Assembly: GCA_002424365.1 (NCBI GenBank)
Contig: DIRQ01000010.1
Location: forward strand, 1-11,226
Length of the DNA stretch: 11,226 nucleotides
Source of the DNA: Syntrophomonas sp. UBA5432
Lineage (GTDB): Bacteria > Bacillota > Syntrophomonadia > Syntrophomonadales > Syntrophomonadaceae
Direction: 5' to 3'
Below, in pieces: positions 1 to 6,072 of this stretch. The notes under the pieces were generated by a model. That model made no database searches. It saw nothing but the letters and a program-made list of their open reading frames with translations, and was not told the origin of the DNA. Position numbers and translations under genes: made by a program. Numbering within the stretch: position 1 is the stretch's first letter; every line of letters begins with the position of its first letter.

Positions 1-60
1 CCGGCGATTTTAGCCTGGATGTCTTCTCAGTCAGGTTATTTCGGGTTCAGAGAAAAATAA
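1..60 (+). CDS. Possible 3' end of a truncated unknown gene
   Basis: Frame 1 is open from the window edge to a TAA at 58-60 and would encode the last 19 residues of a protein (ending GYFGFREK). Frame 3 is also open from the edge, to a TAA at 129-131 just before the hairpin at 135-162, so the frame cannot be settled from so little sequence. Either reading would be a rightward gene converging on the yqxD-type gene and sharing its terminator. No family is recognisable. Neither reading may be real. Confidence 0.25.
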   Translation, partial: PAILAWMSSQSGYFGFREK

Positions 61-134
61 TAGCCTATATGACGGCAGTTCATGGGGTTAACATATCCAT
101 ACCATATTGTTTCTTCATAACCATCATTTAATTA

Positions 135-162
135 AAAAACGGTTCCCGAAGGAACCGTTTTT
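135..162. terminator. Bidirectional rho-independent terminator
   Basis: A perfect 12-bp stem (135-146 with 151-162) closes a four-base loop and is flanked by A and T runs, so it can stop transcription on both strands. Read leftward the loop is TTCG closed by C-G, the exceptionally stable UUCG tetraloop. It lies 18 bases beyond the stop of the leftward DUF188 gene, and would also serve any rightward gene ending near the left edge. Confidence 0.85.
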
Positions 163-179
163 GATACTCGAAAAATTAG

Positions 180-626
180 TTAGCCGTTTCGCATCAAAGA
201 GCAAATACCCTTATGTAAACTCTGCTCAAAACGCTTATCATCTTCAATACTTCTTTTTTTTGGCCCCCTGGTTCTACCACCTGCCCTGCGTAGCTTGGCC
301 TTAACCTCTCTTTCCTCTAAAAGAAAGTCCATGGTAGCCACTTCATACTCGCGCCCCATTGGACTCAGGCATTTTGCTCCTTTACCCAAAACCATAGCGG
401 CCAGTCCCCAGTCCTGGGTAATAACTATATCTCCTGGTTTGGTTAAATTCATAATTTTAAGATCCGCTTCCTGGGAAGCATTGCCTACTACTATATGATG
501 ATCGGAGTCTATATTATGATTAAAACTGGCTACAGTCCATACCGCCAAATTGTATTTACGAGCCAGTCGGAAACAGATTTGCAGAACTGGCTTAGGACAG
601 GCATCGGCATCTACCAGTATTTTCAA
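180..626 (-). CDS. yqxD: YqxD/YaiI family protein (DUF188, PIN-like)
   Basis: Conserved small cytosolic protein of the YaiI/YqxD family, distantly related to PIN-type nuclease folds; its biochemical role is not established. All family hallmarks are visible: the N-terminal MKILVDADACPKP with clustered Asp and Cys, the central GDIVITQDWGLAAMVL, and the basic C-terminal RRAGGRTRGPKKR followed by EDDKRFEQ. At 148 residues it has the usual family length. I chose the TTG at 626-624 because AGGAG lies 8 bases upstream; the in-frame GTG at 635-633 overlaps that AGGAG and cannot use it. It follows the CDF exporter on the same strand after about 86 bases. That gap holds a 7-bp stem (683-689 with 711-717) without a clear U tract, so read-through from the exporter is likely. 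Co-regulation with metal export is inference. Confidence 0.92.
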   Translation of the reverse strand: MKILVDADACPKPVLQICFRLARKYNLAVWTVASFNHNIDSDHHIVVGNASQEADLKIMNLTKPGDIVITQDWGLAAMVLGKGAKCLSPMGREYEVATMDFLLEEREVKAKLRRAGGRTRGPKKRSIEDDKRFEQSLHKGICSLMRNG

Positions 627-712
627 TAGCAACACTCCTAATTAACCCCGCATGTTTTCCGAATCTACGCAACCATCGATGAAATAGCAGCATTCATAAT
701 TTAAAATTCATG

Positions 713-1663
713 CTATTCTCTCTCACAACTGTCAACATGTACCGTTGTAGCTGAAGCAAACAACTTCTCATTAATACTATTTTCCACCTGATCGGCAATA
801 TCGTGTGCCCGTAGCAGGGAAAGATTCTTGTCTACCTCTATATGAATAACTACCATTTTGTTGGCACCATAGTCATGAATACTAATGTCATGAGTAGCCA
901 TGACTCCTGGTACGGAAAGAGCTAAACGGCTAATCTCTTCTATCTGATAGGGATCATTTTCACCAATTATCTTGGAACAGGACTCTCTGAAAATTTCTAC
1001 GGCGGTCCAAATAATAAGTCCTGACACACAGAACCCTAGTATGGAATCTACCCGGTAATAGCCAAACTGGGAAGCCAGGATGGCTATTGCCACCAATACC
1101 GAAGCGATAGCATCAGTACGGTGATGCCAAGCATCGGCTATCAGGGTGGATGAGGAAATTCTCTGTCCCAAATCAATCGAGAAACGAGACATGAGTTCTT
1201 TAAATAACCCAGCCAGCAGCATAATTACAACTACAAAGTAACTGCCGGTTACGGGAGTATTAGCAATTAAACGTTTATAGGAATCAATTCCAAACTTAAC
1301 CCCTACTGCCGCCAAAAGTATTGAAATAATCAGGGTGGCAATAAATTCAATGCGACCATGACCATGGGGATGTTCTTCATCAGGAGGGATGGCTGCCAAT
1401 TTAAAGCCAGCAATTACCACTATGGATGTTATTACATCGGAAGCGGTATGAACAGCATCAGCAATTAGTGAGATACTATTGACCATTACTCCCAGAACCC
1501 CTTTGATAATCGCCAATATGAAATTACCGATTATACTGAACCAGGCCTCTAGATAAGCCACCTGATTTCGGTAAATGGGGTTATCAATAGTATTTTCTGC
1601 AGGTACATCTTTAAGGGTTTTACGAATCATGAAGTTAGTAAAAAAAGTGGTCAACCGATCCAA
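713..1663 (-). CDS. Cation diffusion facilitator (CDF) metal efflux transporter
   Basis: Proton-coupled exporter of divalent metal ions (Zn, Co, Ni, Fe or Mn class) in the cytoplasmic membrane. Numbering from the TTG start (316 residues): six hydrophobic segments lie between about residues 35 and 225. TM2 carries DAVHTASD and TM5 carries DAWHHRTD, the paired HxxxD sites that bind metal in the family. The cytoplasmic loop after TM2 has DEEHPHGHGRIEF, the typical His-rich signature. From about residue 240 the metallochaperone-like C-terminal dimer domain follows (SVPGV, HIEVD, AHDIADQVE). I chose the TTG at 1663-1661 because GGGAG lies 8 bases upstream; the in-frame GTG at 1672-1670 overlaps that GGGAG. 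A consensus promoter, a NiCo-riboswitch-like leader and an attenuator-type terminator precede it, which suggests metal-induced expression. The metal cannot be read from the protein alone; cobalt, nickel or ferrous iron is inferred from the leader. Confidence 0.95.
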   Translation of the reverse strand: MDRLTTFFTNFMIRKTLKDVPAENTIDNPIYRNQVAYLEAWFSIIGNFILAIIKGVLGVMVNSISLIADAVHTASDVITSIVVIAGFKLAAIPPDEEHPHGHGRIEFIATLIISILLAAVGVKFGIDSYKRLIANTPVTGSYFVVVIMLLAGLFKELMSRFSIDLGQRISSSTLIADAWHHRTDAIASVLVAIAILASQFGYYRVDSILGFCVSGLIIWTAVEIFRESCSKIIGENDPYQIEEISRLALSVPGVMATHDISIHDYGANKMVVIHIEVDKNLSLLRAHDIADQVENSINEKLFASATTVHVDSCERE

Positions 1664-1701
1664 AATTAACACTCCCTATATCCGTAATAATCTCCATAGA
1701 T

Positions 1702-1751
1702 AAAAAAATTACCGTTAGACTGTTACTTTTGCATAATAGTCCCACGGTAAC
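1702..1751 (-). terminator. Attenuator terminator in the CDF leader
   Basis: On the minus strand the arm at 1751-1738 pairs with the arm at 1721-1708. There are 8 bp at the base (including one G-U) and 4 bp near the loop, joined by a G-U wobble and one mismatch. Seven U follow (1708-1702). It lies about 40 bases before the CDF start, so it must act as a conditional stop. Its upstream arm reuses the bases that would form the 3' side of P4, the GGGA junction and the edge of P1 in the adjacent aptamer-like fold, so the two structures exclude each other. This predicts that a folded aptamer permits transcription. Confidence 0.8.
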
Positions 1752-1796
1752 TCCGCTGCCCACCCAAGGCCCGGCTAGAAAGCCTGACTCTAGTAT
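1733..1796 (-). ncRNA. NiCo (czcD)-type metal riboswitch aptamer, probable
   Basis: The minus-strand leader of the CDF gene shows, in order, CAGGC, GCCGGG, GGGCAG and TGGGAC, the conserved junction blocks of NiCo/czcD RNAs as I recall them. Possible helices are P1 (1796-1790 with 1739-1733, one mismatch), P2 (GGCT/AGCC, 1784-1781 with 1776-1773), a very short P3 within about 1770-1761, and P4 (CGG/CCG, 1755-1753 with 1747-1745). Known members sit upstream of CDF exporters in Firmicutes and switch expression on when Co, Ni or Fe(II) binds by preventing a terminator, which is the arrangement here. The helices are shorter than in the examples I remember, so it may be a minimal or divergent member. 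I did this by eye without a covariance model. Confidence 0.62.
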
Positions 1797-1805
1797 TAGG
1801 TTATT

Positions 1806-1854
1806 ACCATTTATTATACTGAAAAGTATACATATATGGCAAGTAATAAATGGT
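1806..1854. repeat. Inverted repeat enclosing the CDF promoter, with inner hairpin
   Basis: ACCATTTATTA (1806-1816) and its exact reverse complement (1844-1854) flank the promoter. One arm overlaps the -10 box and the other ends next to the -35 box. Between them is a second perfect dyad, TATACT-GAAA-AGTATA (1815-1830). The outer arms could be an operator pair for a DNA-binding regulator, in addition to RNA control downstream. If transcribed rightward they could fold as a leader hairpin for the degV-type gene. The function is inferred only from position. Confidence 0.5.
1813..1842 (-). promoter_or_regulatory. Consensus promoter for the CDF-yqxD unit
   Basis: On the minus strand TTGCCA (1842-1837, five of six consensus bases) is followed after 18 bases by a perfect TATAAT (1818-1813). 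Transcription would begin near 1806, about 10 bases before the aptamer-like P1 helix, so the transcript would start with the riboswitch. This is the best vegetative-type promoter in the window. Confidence 0.8.
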
Positions 1855-1881
1855 TTGTTTAATATTCCTTTATCTTTAAAC

Positions 1882-1910
1882 TTAAAGGAGTTTCTTAATT
1901 TATATAGAAT
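1882..1910 (+). promoter_or_regulatory. Candidate promoter for the DegV gene
   Basis: TTAAAG (1882-1887), a 17-base spacer and TAGAAT (1905-1910, one change from TATAAT) lie just upstream of the DegV-type gene. The -35 match is weak, and this AT-rich stretch offers other registers, so this is only the best candidate. Confidence 0.35.
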
Positions 1911-1926
1911 ACTAATTCAGTTAATT

Positions 1927-1935
1927 GGGGGGGGG
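1927..1935 (+). promoter_or_regulatory. Nine-G tract in the ribosome binding site position of the DegV gene
   Basis: An uninterrupted run of nine G ends 8 bases before the ATG at 1944 and is the only Shine-Dalgarno-like sequence there. It can pair with the anti-SD only by using a G-U wobble, unlike the AGGAGG motifs at neighbouring genes. Such a homopolymer is prone to slippage, which would alter ribosome binding site strength or spacing. Confidence 0.6.
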
Positions 1936-1943
1936 TTACAGAA

Positions 1944-2801
1944 ATGGCAATAAAAATAATAAGTGATAGTACAGCATATATTAATGGAGAAACGCAAAGT
2001 GAACTGGATATTAGGATAATTCCTCTTAGTGTTCATTTTAAGGATGAATCGTTTAGGGAAACGGAAGTCGAGTATGATTATTTCTATAACAAAATCGAAA
2101 GTACCGGATGTATTCCTACCTCTTCTCAACCTTCGCTAGGAGAGATTCACGAAATCTTCCGGCAGATAGTCGCCCGGGGAGATGAGATTCTGGGAATTTT
2201 TATCTCTTCCGCTATGAGTGGTACCTGGGCCACAGCTTTGAAAGCCAAGGAAATGATTTTACATGAATATCCGGAAGCCCGGATAGAAATCATGGATTCC
2301 TACACTAACTGTATGGCCATGGGTTTACAGGTATTAACGGCTGCCCGTTTAGTCCAGGCAGGGGAGAGTTTTAAAACAGTCCTGGAGGCAGCTCAGCAGA
2401 CGCGTGATCGGGTACGGTTTTATTTTGTCCCTGAAACTCTTGAGTATCTAAAAAAAGGTGGGCGTATAGGAACTGCCTCTGCTTTACTAGGATCACTGTT
2501 AAATATCCGTCCAATTTTAACGGTAGATATGAAAAAAGGTATGACTCATTTGATGGAGAAAGCCCGTGGTACCTCAAGGGCTATTAAACGTATGCTAGAA
2601 CTGATAGAAGAAGATCAGCAACAATATGGTTTAAGAGAAATTATAGTTCACCATATCAATGCACCAGAAAAAGCACATCAGCTCAGGGATTTACTTATAA
2701 ATCGCTATTCTGTACCGGTTAGCATCCATTCTATTGGCCCAGTAATAGGCTTACATACCGGATTGGGGACAGTTGGTTTTGTCTACTGTACAGAAATATA
2801 G
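1944..2801 (+). CDS. DegV family fatty-acid-binding protein
   Basis: DegV/FakB family proteins bind a long-chain fatty acid in a two-domain fold and, where studied, present it to the FakA kinase for entry into phospholipid synthesis. At 285 residues this is the family's usual size. Visible signatures are ISDST at the N-terminus, PTSSQPS near residue 60, ISSAMSGTW near 90, a DS pair near 120, LEYLKKGGRIG near 165, LLNIRPIL near 185, and IGPVIGLHTGLGT near the C-terminus, which lines the fatty-acid carboxylate site in known members. The ATG at 1944 gives the canonical start MAIKIISDST and lies 8 bases after a G9 tract. No fakA-like DAK-domain gene is next to it. An imperfect structured stretch follows at 2811-2882, and no clear terminator separates it from the chemoreceptors. 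The fatty-acid role is inferred from the family; the native ligand is unknown. Confidence 0.95.
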   Translation: MAIKIISDSTAYINGETQSELDIRIIPLSVHFKDESFRETEVEYDYFYNKIESTGCIPTSSQPSLGEIHEIFRQIVARGDEILGIFISSAMSGTWATALKAKEMILHEYPEARIEIMDSYTNCMAMGLQVLTAARLVQAGESFKTVLEAAQQTRDRVRFYFVPETLEYLKKGGRIGTASALLGSLLNIRPILTVDMKKGMTHLMEKARGTSRAIKRMLELIEEDQQQYGLREIIVHHINAPEKAHQLRDLLINRYSVPVSIHSIGPVIGLHTGLGTVGFVYCTEI

Positions 2802-2810
2802 CATAAGACG

Positions 2811-2882
2811 TTATCAAATCCACTATCCATATAAATGTTAAATTCCGAGATAGCTATGTCTTTCAGCGGAATATAGTGATAA
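2811..2882 (+). other. Interrupted stem-loop after the DegV gene
   Basis: A continuous 16-base arm (2867-2882) is complementary to three separate blocks upstream: ATTCCG (2842-2847), ACTAT (2822-2826) and TTATC (2811-2815). Inserts of 15 and 6 bases separate those blocks. No U tract follows, so it is not a standard terminator. It could be a 3'-UTR structure or a decayed palindrome. Confidence 0.35.
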
Positions 2883-2952
2883 AATACCTGCTCTAAGTCG
2901 TATCTTTATTACGAAACAGTTTTAAAGAGGATAGTTCTTTTGCTATATTTAA

Positions 2953-2981
2953 TTGCTTAAATATGGTAATATAGCTATTAT
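2953..2981 (+). promoter_or_regulatory. Candidate promoter for the chemoreceptor pair
   Basis: TTGCTT (2953-2958), a 17-base spacer and TATTAT (2976-2981) lie about 40 bases before the first chemoreceptor start. I saw no motility sigma (TAAA-N15-GCCGATAA type) promoter, so transcription looks vegetative. The -35 box is only a partial match. Confidence 0.45.
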
Positions 2982-3022
2982 ATATAAATAATTGCTGCAG
3001 AACTGAGAGGTGGAATTTCTCA

Positions 3023-4321
3023 ATGGATAGTCAAGAGCAGGTACGGCGCATATCGAGGTCCTACTCTATCTCAACAATATTTTGGTGTGCTTTTCTTGCT
3101 GCTCCTTTCGGTTTGCTTAACGCTTGGTTATTGGGATTAACCGATGTGAGGGCTTGGATAATTCAATACCTGGGAGGGGCATTTGGTGGAATACTGGTCG
3201 GTTTTCTTGCCACTATAATAAATAAAAAGAGATTTTTTATTCCTATCGCCTCGATGGTAGAATACGTTAGTGGAATTGAACAAGGTAAACTAGATGCAAA
3301 ACTGAAGAATCTAAATTATGGATTAATGGATACCATACGGATGGCCTTTGATCAGATGGGTGATGGTATTATTAACCTCATGTTTACCACTAAGCAAAGG
3401 ATTCTTGAAACAGAAAAGGTTAAAAATGAAATGGTTGAGCAGGTTAATAACGGTAATATACAGGCTCATGAAGTTGCATCTGCCATGATGCAAATAGCCG
3501 CTGGATGCAGCGATCAGGCTGAAGTAGTACAGAGGATTGTTATTGAGGTTAGCAATATAGCCCAACTAGTTGATAATACGGCCAATAGCAGTAATGAAAC
3601 AGCTTCAGGACTTCAATCCATAGGGGCTATGGCTTCAGATGAACTACAGGCCATAGAACAACAGAAAGTACGTATGTTGGCAAACCGGCAAGTGATAGAA
3701 AAAATGAGTGTTGCTATTAACGAATTGCAAATTAAAAGCAGTGAAATAAAAACTATAATGGATGTTATTGCCGATATTGCCGCCCAGACTAACTTGCTAG
3801 CTCTTAACGCATCGATTGAAGCAGCACGCAGCGGAGAAAGTGGTAAAGGTTTTCAAGTAGTGGCCGAAGAAGTTAGAAAACTGGCTGAAGCTTCAGGCGA
3901 AGCTGCCTACGAGATAGGCCAGTTGGCAGGCAATATACAGTTCAGCATAGTACAAGTAATTAATGAAACTAATGCTGCCAAGCAGGCGGTTTTCGATCAG
4001 GAGAAGGCCATGGAGGAAAGCCAGCAATATATTACTCGGGTAGCAAACAACTTTAGCGACATAACTCGTGACATGGAAAGCGTTACTGCTAATTGTCAGG
4101 ATATTAGCCGGGCGGTTGATGAGGTAAATGCAGCAGCTCAAGGGACTGATATTATTACCCAGGAAAGTAGTGCTCGGGCACAGGAGATATCAACAATTGC
4201 AGAGCAACAAGCTACCTATATGGAGTCTTTGCATAATGAGATAATACGATTTGATGCCATGTTTTCAGGCCTTAAAAGTGCAGTGGAAAAATTTAATACA
4301 GAGCAGATTGAAGTAGATTAA
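3023..4321 (+). CDS. Methyl-accepting chemotaxis protein without extracellular sensor domain (copy 1)
   Basis: Membrane-anchored chemoreceptor that would signal through CheW and CheA, which are not encoded here. Two hydrophobic segments (about residues 15-38 and 46-66) are joined by only about eight residues, so there is no periplasmic ligand-binding domain. A HAMP-like linker follows (about 70-125), then a long coiled-coil signalling domain. Its hairpin tip (about 250-290) has QTNLLALNASIEAARSGES and then GKGFQVVAEEVRKLAE, with the tip Glu and Arg residues that contact CheA and CheW. There is no C-terminal CheR-binding pentapeptide. The tip differs slightly from the usual AAIEAARAGEQGRGF (Ser, Ser and Lys replacements). 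The ATG at 3023 follows GAGGTGG by 9 bases. Copy 2 begins 12 bases after its stop, so the two are co-transcribed. Signal sensing must use the membrane segments, the HAMP region or a partner protein; the signal is unknown. Confidence 0.93.
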   Translation: MDSQEQVRRISRSYSISTIFWCAFLAAPFGLLNAWLLGLTDVRAWIIQYLGGAFGGILVGFLATIINKKRFFIPIASMVEYVSGIEQGKLDAKLKNLNYGLMDTIRMAFDQMGDGIINLMFTTKQRILETEKVKNEMVEQVNNGNIQAHEVASAMMQIAAGCSDQAEVVQRIVIEVSNIAQLVDNTANSSNETASGLQSIGAMASDELQAIEQQKVRMLANRQVIEKMSVAINELQIKSSEIKTIMDVIADIAAQTNLLALNASIEAARSGESGKGFQVVAEEVRKLAEASGEAAYEIGQLAGNIQFSIVQVINETNAAKQAVFDQEKAMEESQQYITRVANNFSDITRDMESVTANCQDISRAVDEVNAAAQGTDIITQESSARAQEISTIAEQQATYMESLHNEIIRFDAMFSGLKSAVEKFNTEQIEVD

Positions 4322-4332
4322 AGGAGGAGGGT

Positions 4333-5640
4333 ATGGGAATGAATGCTGATAAAAAGGAGATTAGAAGAATAGCCCTTAACTATACCTTAAAAACAATGAC
4401 CTTTTCCTCCATAACTGCTGGTATTGTAGTAGGCTCATTACTGGCATATCTGGCAGATTGCATCCATTTACGTGGCCTGATTATATCTTTTTTTTCAGCC
4501 TGGTTAGCCGGGCTGGTAGTAGCATGGATATCGACCACTAATAACTCGAGGAAATTTATATATCCCACCTGGTTACTAGTTGAACAGTCGAATCTAATTG
4601 CCAGGGGAGACTTTACTGCTGAGGTACCGTTGAATCAGCCCATGGGTCAAATAGCATTGATGCGTGATGTTTTTAACCATATGGTAGCAGAACTAAGGTT
4701 TATTGGCAGCCAGATTAAAGAAGCCGGTTTTCAGATTAACAATTCTTCAGCTGAAGCTGTAAGAATTACTGACAATACTTTAGAGAGTATAAATACTATG
4801 ACTGGTCTTATTGACCAGATTGCTCGGGGAGCTAACGAGCAGGCAGTAAATATGCAGGTAACATCTAGATCTGCAGCTTTTATGGCTGATCTAGCGCAAC
4901 AAGTCGAGCAAAATTTCTCTGCTGTTGCTGATCATGCTGGGGCAACAGAGGCTGTAGTAGCTGACGGTTTACATAATGCTAGTTTTCAAAGACAAAAGGT
5001 TACTGAAAGCATGACCTCTATTGCTCGGGTAAGCGAATCGATAGGGGAATTGGAGGAGAAATCTGCTATGATAGGACAGATTGTTAATGTTATAACCGAT
5101 ATTGCGAGCCAGACTAATTTGCTGGCTTTAAATGCAGCTATTGAAGCTGCCCGCGCCGGTGAACAGGGACGCGGTTTTGCAGTAGTAGCTGAAGAGGTGC
5201 GAAAACTGGCCGAGGAAACGTCCACGACCGCTCAGAGTATATATGGATTAATAGGGGATATACAGAATAGTACTATTCAGGTAGTAGAGGATGTGGCATC
5301 CGCCCGGGAAGTTCTGGAAAGCCAGACAGATGCTGTCCTAAATAATGAAAAACTATTACTGAGATTAAAGGAGTATATAATTCCAGTTACTCAGCAAATT
5401 CAAAATATAGCGACTGCCAGCCAGGAAATTACTCACAGCACTAATAGTATTAACACCGAAATGGAGAATATTGCAGCAGTAAGCCAGGAAACTGCAGCAG
5501 CTACCGAGGAAATTTTCGCTTCAACCGAGGAACAATCCAAAAATATTGCTAATATGCTGGAATGTGTTAAAGAAATGTCACTGCTGGCTGAAAAACTGGA
5601 AGAGCAATCAAATGCAATAAAACTACCCAACGAACAGTAG
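4333..5640 (+). CDS. Methyl-accepting chemotaxis protein without extracellular sensor domain (copy 2)
   Basis: Second chemoreceptor of the tandem pair, with the same architecture at 435 residues. The N-terminus is short and basic, and two membrane segments (about 20-42 and 48-68) are joined by a very short loop. A HAMP-like region (about 72-125) and a coiled-coil signalling domain follow, with the canonical tip QTNLLALNAAIEAARAGEQ and then GRGFAVVAEEVRKLAEE at about 260-295. The segment around 381-400 (AAVSQETAAATEEIFASTEE) resembles a methylation helix. There is no CheR-binding pentapeptide at the C-terminus. AGGAGGAGGG spans 4322-4331, between the stop of copy 1 and this start. The ATG at 4339 has slightly better spacing than the one at 4333, so the protein may begin MNADKKEIRR. 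Similarity to copy 1 is clear in the tip and in topology but low elsewhere, which points to old duplication or independent recruitment. Confidence 0.94.
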   Translation: MGMNADKKEIRRIALNYTLKTMTFSSITAGIVVGSLLAYLADCIHLRGLIISFFSAWLAGLVVAWISTTNNSRKFIYPTWLLVEQSNLIARGDFTAEVPLNQPMGQIALMRDVFNHMVAELRFIGSQIKEAGFQINNSSAEAVRITDNTLESINTMTGLIDQIARGANEQAVNMQVTSRSAAFMADLAQQVEQNFSAVADHAGATEAVVADGLHNASFQRQKVTESMTSIARVSESIGELEEKSAMIGQIVNVITDIASQTNLLALNAAIEAARAGEQGRGFAVVAEEVRKLAEETSTTAQSIYGLIGDIQNSTIQVVEDVASAREVLESQTDAVLNNEKLLLRLKEYIIPVTQQIQNIATASQEITHSTNSINTEMENIAAVSQETAAATEEIFASTEEQSKNIANMLECVKEMSLLAEKLEEQSNAIKLPNEQ

Positions 5641-5667
5641 AATACCGCATAAATACGTATCGAATTA

Positions 5668-5702
5668 AAAAGCTGCTAACTATTAAACAGTGAGCAGCTT
5701 TT
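5668..5702 (+). terminator. Rho-independent terminator of the chemoreceptor operon
   Basis: A 10-bp stem AAAAGCTGCT/AGCAGCTTTT (5668-5677 with 5693-5702) encloses a loop that adds a further 3 bp after one mismatch. The 3' arm ends in four T. It lies 27 bases past the stop of the second chemoreceptor. Confidence 0.78.
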
Positions 5703-5739
5703 AATGATTTATTGGAAAATCTTTAATAGTCGAAAGAAG

Positions 5740-5829
5740 CTATGGGAATATCCAGTGCAGAGTATCGCCTTCTTTAACTATGTCGGCAATAGTCCATACT
5801 TGAGTTAATACTTTGTACAGTTTAGTCAC
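5740..5829 (-). CDS. Possible 29-residue ORF or gene remnant
   Basis: In the otherwise empty stretch between the chemoreceptors and the next gene, the minus strand has a GTG-started reading frame. It would encode a 29-residue peptide ending IVKEGDTLHWIFP, whose composition looks more protein-like than most short frames. There is no Shine-Dalgarno sequence before the GTG, and the same frame meets a TGA four codons upstream. It could be the tail of a decayed gene or chance. I recognise no family. Confidence 0.2.
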   Translation of the reverse strand: MTKLYKVLTQVWTIADIVKEGDTLHWIFP

Positions 5830-5853
5830 AATAAATCAAAGTACAGGTATTGG
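5805..5853. repeat. Imperfect inverted repeat in the intergenic stretch
   Basis: The arm at 5805-5818 pairs with 5841-5853 through TGTAC/GTACA, one wobble, a one-base bulge, AATAC/GTATT and two more wobbles, around a 22-base loop. No T tract follows. Apart from this, the short frame overlapping it and the hairpins at either end, I see nothing convincing in 5703-6010. Confidence 0.35.
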
Positions 5854-6005
5854 ATATATTAAAAACCGGGAATAAGCACTGTCTCTTGTAATAGACCTTA
5901 GTCTCATATTATTAATATCTTCTAACAATTCGGTTACTCAGTTATACTTGATTTTCCTGCTTTTTACGGTAACGGTTGTACCATGAAGAACAAGAGCAGA
6001 AGAGC

Positions 6006-6046
6006 TATAATTATATAAGAGCCCCGGGAGCTTTAAACCCGGGGCT
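6006..6046 (+). promoter_or_regulatory. TATAAT box and GC-rich leader hairpin before the 201-residue gene
   Basis: A perfect TATAAT (6006-6011) is followed by a 9-bp, nearly all-GC hairpin, AGCCCCGGG/CCCGGGGCT (6020-6028 with 6038-6046), which ends about 15 bases before the ribosome binding site. No good -35 sits at 16-18 bases, so the promoter is uncertain. If it is used, the hairpin would lie at the very 5' end of the mRNA, where it could stabilise the message. With no U run after it, it is not a standard terminator. Confidence 0.4.
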
Positions 6047-6072
6047 TATAATGTAATTAGGAAGGTGAAACC

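Noticed and set aside
683..717. 7-bp stem between the CDF and yqxD genes as a terminator
   Set aside because: The arms AATAGCA/TGCTATT lie 21 bases apart without a following U run, and one arm includes the CDF stop codon. It is more likely chance or a weak processing site.
1917..2129. Minus-strand 70-residue open frame across the start of the DegV gene
   Set aside because: It is a shadow of the clearly coding DegV frame, has no ribosome binding site and no family features.
4986..5225. Minus-strand 79-residue frame rich in Ser/Ala inside the second chemoreceptor
   Set aside because: It mirrors the highly conserved signalling tip and is explained by its codon composition.
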